A stretch of 64,000 nt of DNA from Comamonadaceae bacterium (GTDB lineage: Bacteria > Pseudomonadota > Gammaproteobacteria > Burkholderiales > Burkholderiaceae_C), in contig CANFLU010000010.1 of assembly GCA_947447975.1 (NCBI GenBank), positions 1 to 64,000 on the forward strand, given 5' to 3'. Position 1 is the stretch's first letter. Every line of letters begins with the position of its first letter. Positions 62,635 to 64,000 of this stretch are shown here, piece after piece. The translations under genes were made by a program, and so were the position numbers. Under the pieces are notes generated by a model. It had not been told where the DNA came from, did not search any database, and was given only the letters and a program-made list of their open reading frames with translations.

Positions 62635-63237
62635 CTATCGCTTTGCATCCCGCTCCTGGAAACCCCGGCCTGCCAGTATGGCCGGGACGCATTTGGCAAT
62701 GCGCGCGATGCGGGTGCTACTTTGTTTAGCTTGGCCAAAGTGCAGCAAATACCCGCGCTGACGCCCGGGGGTGAGTGTGGCAAAGGCTTGCTGCAGGCCA
62801 GGCGTTTGTGCGAAGGCTTGCAGCAACTCATCAGGCAAGACACGGTCCTCGCTTTTTTCAAATACCACTTTCAACCCGGCTTGTTCGGCGGCTATGGCTT
62901 CTAGCACATAGCTTTGCAAAACACCTTTTAACTTGTTGACTTGCTGCGTGCTGGTGAATTTGAGCACCCGCGCCGATTGTGAGTTTTCGCCGGCCTTTTG
63001 CAAAATACCTTGCGGGTCTTTGAGCAAAGCGCCTTTGAAAAACAAAATCCAGCAGTGGTCTTTCAGGCCCGCCAAAGCCGCGATATTGCGACCTTCAAAG
63101 GTGTAACAGGGCTTGTACCACTTGATGGTTTCGGTCAGCGTTGTGGACAAAAACACTGCGCGCAAAGCCAGCAGTTCCGCCTGCCATTTTTTTTGGCGCT
63201 CCATAAACGCGCTTACCAGGGGATCGGGCTGGCCCAT
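62635..63237 (-). CDS. YdeI-family (DUF1801/OmdA) protein
   Basis: The 200-residue protein has the DUF1801 fold (about 15-115) with WYKPCYTFEGRNIAALAGLKDH-like sequence and FFKGALLKDP, and a C-terminal OmdA-type helical segment (about 145-195) with TLTPGRQRGYLLHFGQAK. Cytoplasmic; YdeI in E. coli is linked to stress tolerance, but the mechanism is unknown. Stands alone on the minus strand. Confidence 0.82.
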   Translation of the reverse strand: MGQPDPLVSAFMERQKKWQAELLALRAVFLSTTLTETIKWYKPCYTFEGRNIAALAGLKDHCWILFFKGALLKDPQGILQKAGENSQSARVLKFTSTQQVNKLKGVLQSYVLEAIAAEQAGLKVVFEKSEDRVLPDELLQAFAQTPGLQQAFATLTPGRQRGYLLHFGQAKQSSTRIARIAKCVPAILAGRGFQERDAKR

Positions 63238-63261
63238 GCTTTTCCTTTGGCGCCCTGCGGT

Positions 63262-64000
63262 TCAGAGCACCCGTGCCAGGCGCAATCCGTCCAGTACTGC
63301 TGCGTGCGTATTGCGCGCAGCCACCGCATCGCCAATGCGAAACAATTGAAAACGCCCTTGCGGATTGGACCTGAGGGTTTGCGGCTGCAGCGCCGTAAGC
63401 GCCGCATAGTCGGCGGCGCCCAGATTACTGGAATGGGGTTTGAGCGCAAAGTACAAGTCTTCGAGCGGCAAGGTGCCGTGGTTCACGATGACTTGGTCCA
63501 CGAGGCGTTCTTTACGCACGCCACCGTAGTCGCTACCGACCACGGCCTTTAGACCTTCGGGGGTTTTCTCCACCGACAGCAGCCGGAAGGTGACGGTAAA
63601 AGTCACGTCCAGTTTTTGCAGGCTGCGCATATAGGGCACTAAGTTCATCGCCATCACTTCGGGCGCGAAGCTGCGGTCCGGTGTCATGATTTCCAGCCGT
63701 GCGCCGCTCTTGGCAATCACTTCTGCCGATTGCAGCGCAGGGTGGTCACCGGCGTCGTCAAACAGCAGCACGTTCTTGCCCGGCGCCACGTCGCCGCTCA
63801 GGATGTCCCAGGTGGAAACCACAAGCTCGTTTCCGCTGTGCAATACCTCGGTATGCGGCATGCCACCGGTGGCGATGATGATGACGTCCGGGTTTTCGGC
63901 CATCACCGTGGCTTCGTCGGCCAGGGTATTGAACCGAAACACTACGCCGCGCTCTTCGCAGCGCGCCATGCGCCAGTCGATGATGCTCAGCATTTCGCGC
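63262..64000 (-). CDS. Flavin-dependent oxidoreductase, C-terminal part (cut by window edge)
   Basis: At least 245 residues of the C-terminal half of a protein that continues beyond the window; the first ATG in the window (63993) is internal. Seen: VIIIATGGMPHTEVLHS, VLLFDDAGDHPALQSAEVIAKSGARLEIMT (an NAD/FAD-binding fold) and IGDAVAARNTHAAVLDGLRLARVL. This resembles the ADP-binding half of the trimethylamine-dehydrogenase/2,4-dienoyl-CoA-reductase (OYE-plus-FAD) family. Without the N-terminal FMN barrel and cluster Cys, the substrate cannot be named. Confidence 0.75.
   Translation of the reverse strand, partial: REMLSIIDWRMARCEERGVVFRFNTLADEATVMAENPDVIIIATGGMPHTEVLHSGNELVVSTWDILSGDVAPGKNVLLFDDAGDHPALQSAEVIAKSGARLEIMTPDRSFAPEVMAMNLVPYMRSLQKLDVTFTVTFRLLSVEKTPEGLKAVVGSDYGGVRKERLVDQVIVNHGTLPLEDLYFALKPHSSNLGAADYAALTALQPQTLRSNPQGRFQLFRIGDAVAARNTHAAVLDGLRLARVL

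Overview
This 64 kb window looks like chromosomal sequence of a beta-proteobacterium of the order Burkholderiales, most likely family Comamonadaceae (Rhodoferax/Limnohabitans-like). That is inference from GC-rich coding, the urt-ure gene organisation, the Bug/TctC-type binding proteins, the Comamonadaceae-style AAAG/CTTT inverted repeat near 57.1 kb and the family resemblance of almost every protein. No database search was possible. Coding density is high, and there are no insertion sequences, prophage or CRISPR arrays.

Layout. (1) 0-3.6 kb: three consecutive voltage-gated-channel-type genes. The first has two voltage sensors but one pore; the second and third overlap and have altered selectivity filters. 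(2) 3.7-10.8 kb, minus strand: an oxalate operon, oxc-frc-(10-formyl-THF hydrolase-like formyltransferase)-tctC-tctB-tctA. (3) 11.2-24.7 kb: a urease/urea-uptake block. ureD is separated from ureA-orf-ureBC-ureEFG by an inverted urtABCDE operon headed by an atypical LuxR-type regulator, and an antisense AbrB-Doc toxin-antitoxin pair lies between ureC and ureE. (4) 24.8-30.2 kb: a BrnTA pair, a TetR/half-AraC/fatty-acid-hydroxylase group, tRNA-Ser(UGA) and a GMC dehydrogenase pair. (5) 30.3-43.4 kb: housekeeping genes amiC, tsaE, queG and xerD, a Bug protein, DNA alkylation repair (ogt and an Ada-AlkA fusion), phosphomannomutase, waaC and waaA. (6) 43.5-51 kb: a TetR-controlled RND efflux operon that also carries pcm, a rhodanese and a TolC-type channel. 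(7) 51.2-57 kb: msrA, an ABC transporter with a DUF3299 protein, yqjDEK-like genes, a hydroxypyruvate isomerase and pdxH. (8) 57-64 kb: a repeat-rich intergenic stretch, edd-eda behind a HexR-like palindrome, a YHYH lipoprotein coupled to a HupE/UreJ-like membrane protein, a YdeI-like protein and a truncated flavin oxidoreductase.

How the genes work together. Oxalate would be imported by the tripartite TctABC system, activated by Frc and decarboxylated by Oxc to formyl-CoA; the FDH-like formyltransferase may connect this to folate C1 metabolism. Urea would enter by UrtABCDE and be hydrolysed by the nickel urease matured by UreDEFG. Promoter blocks upstream of urtA and ureD share an ordered set of short motifs, suggesting one regulator for both halves. 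The most unusual feature is the three-gene channel cassette at the left end.
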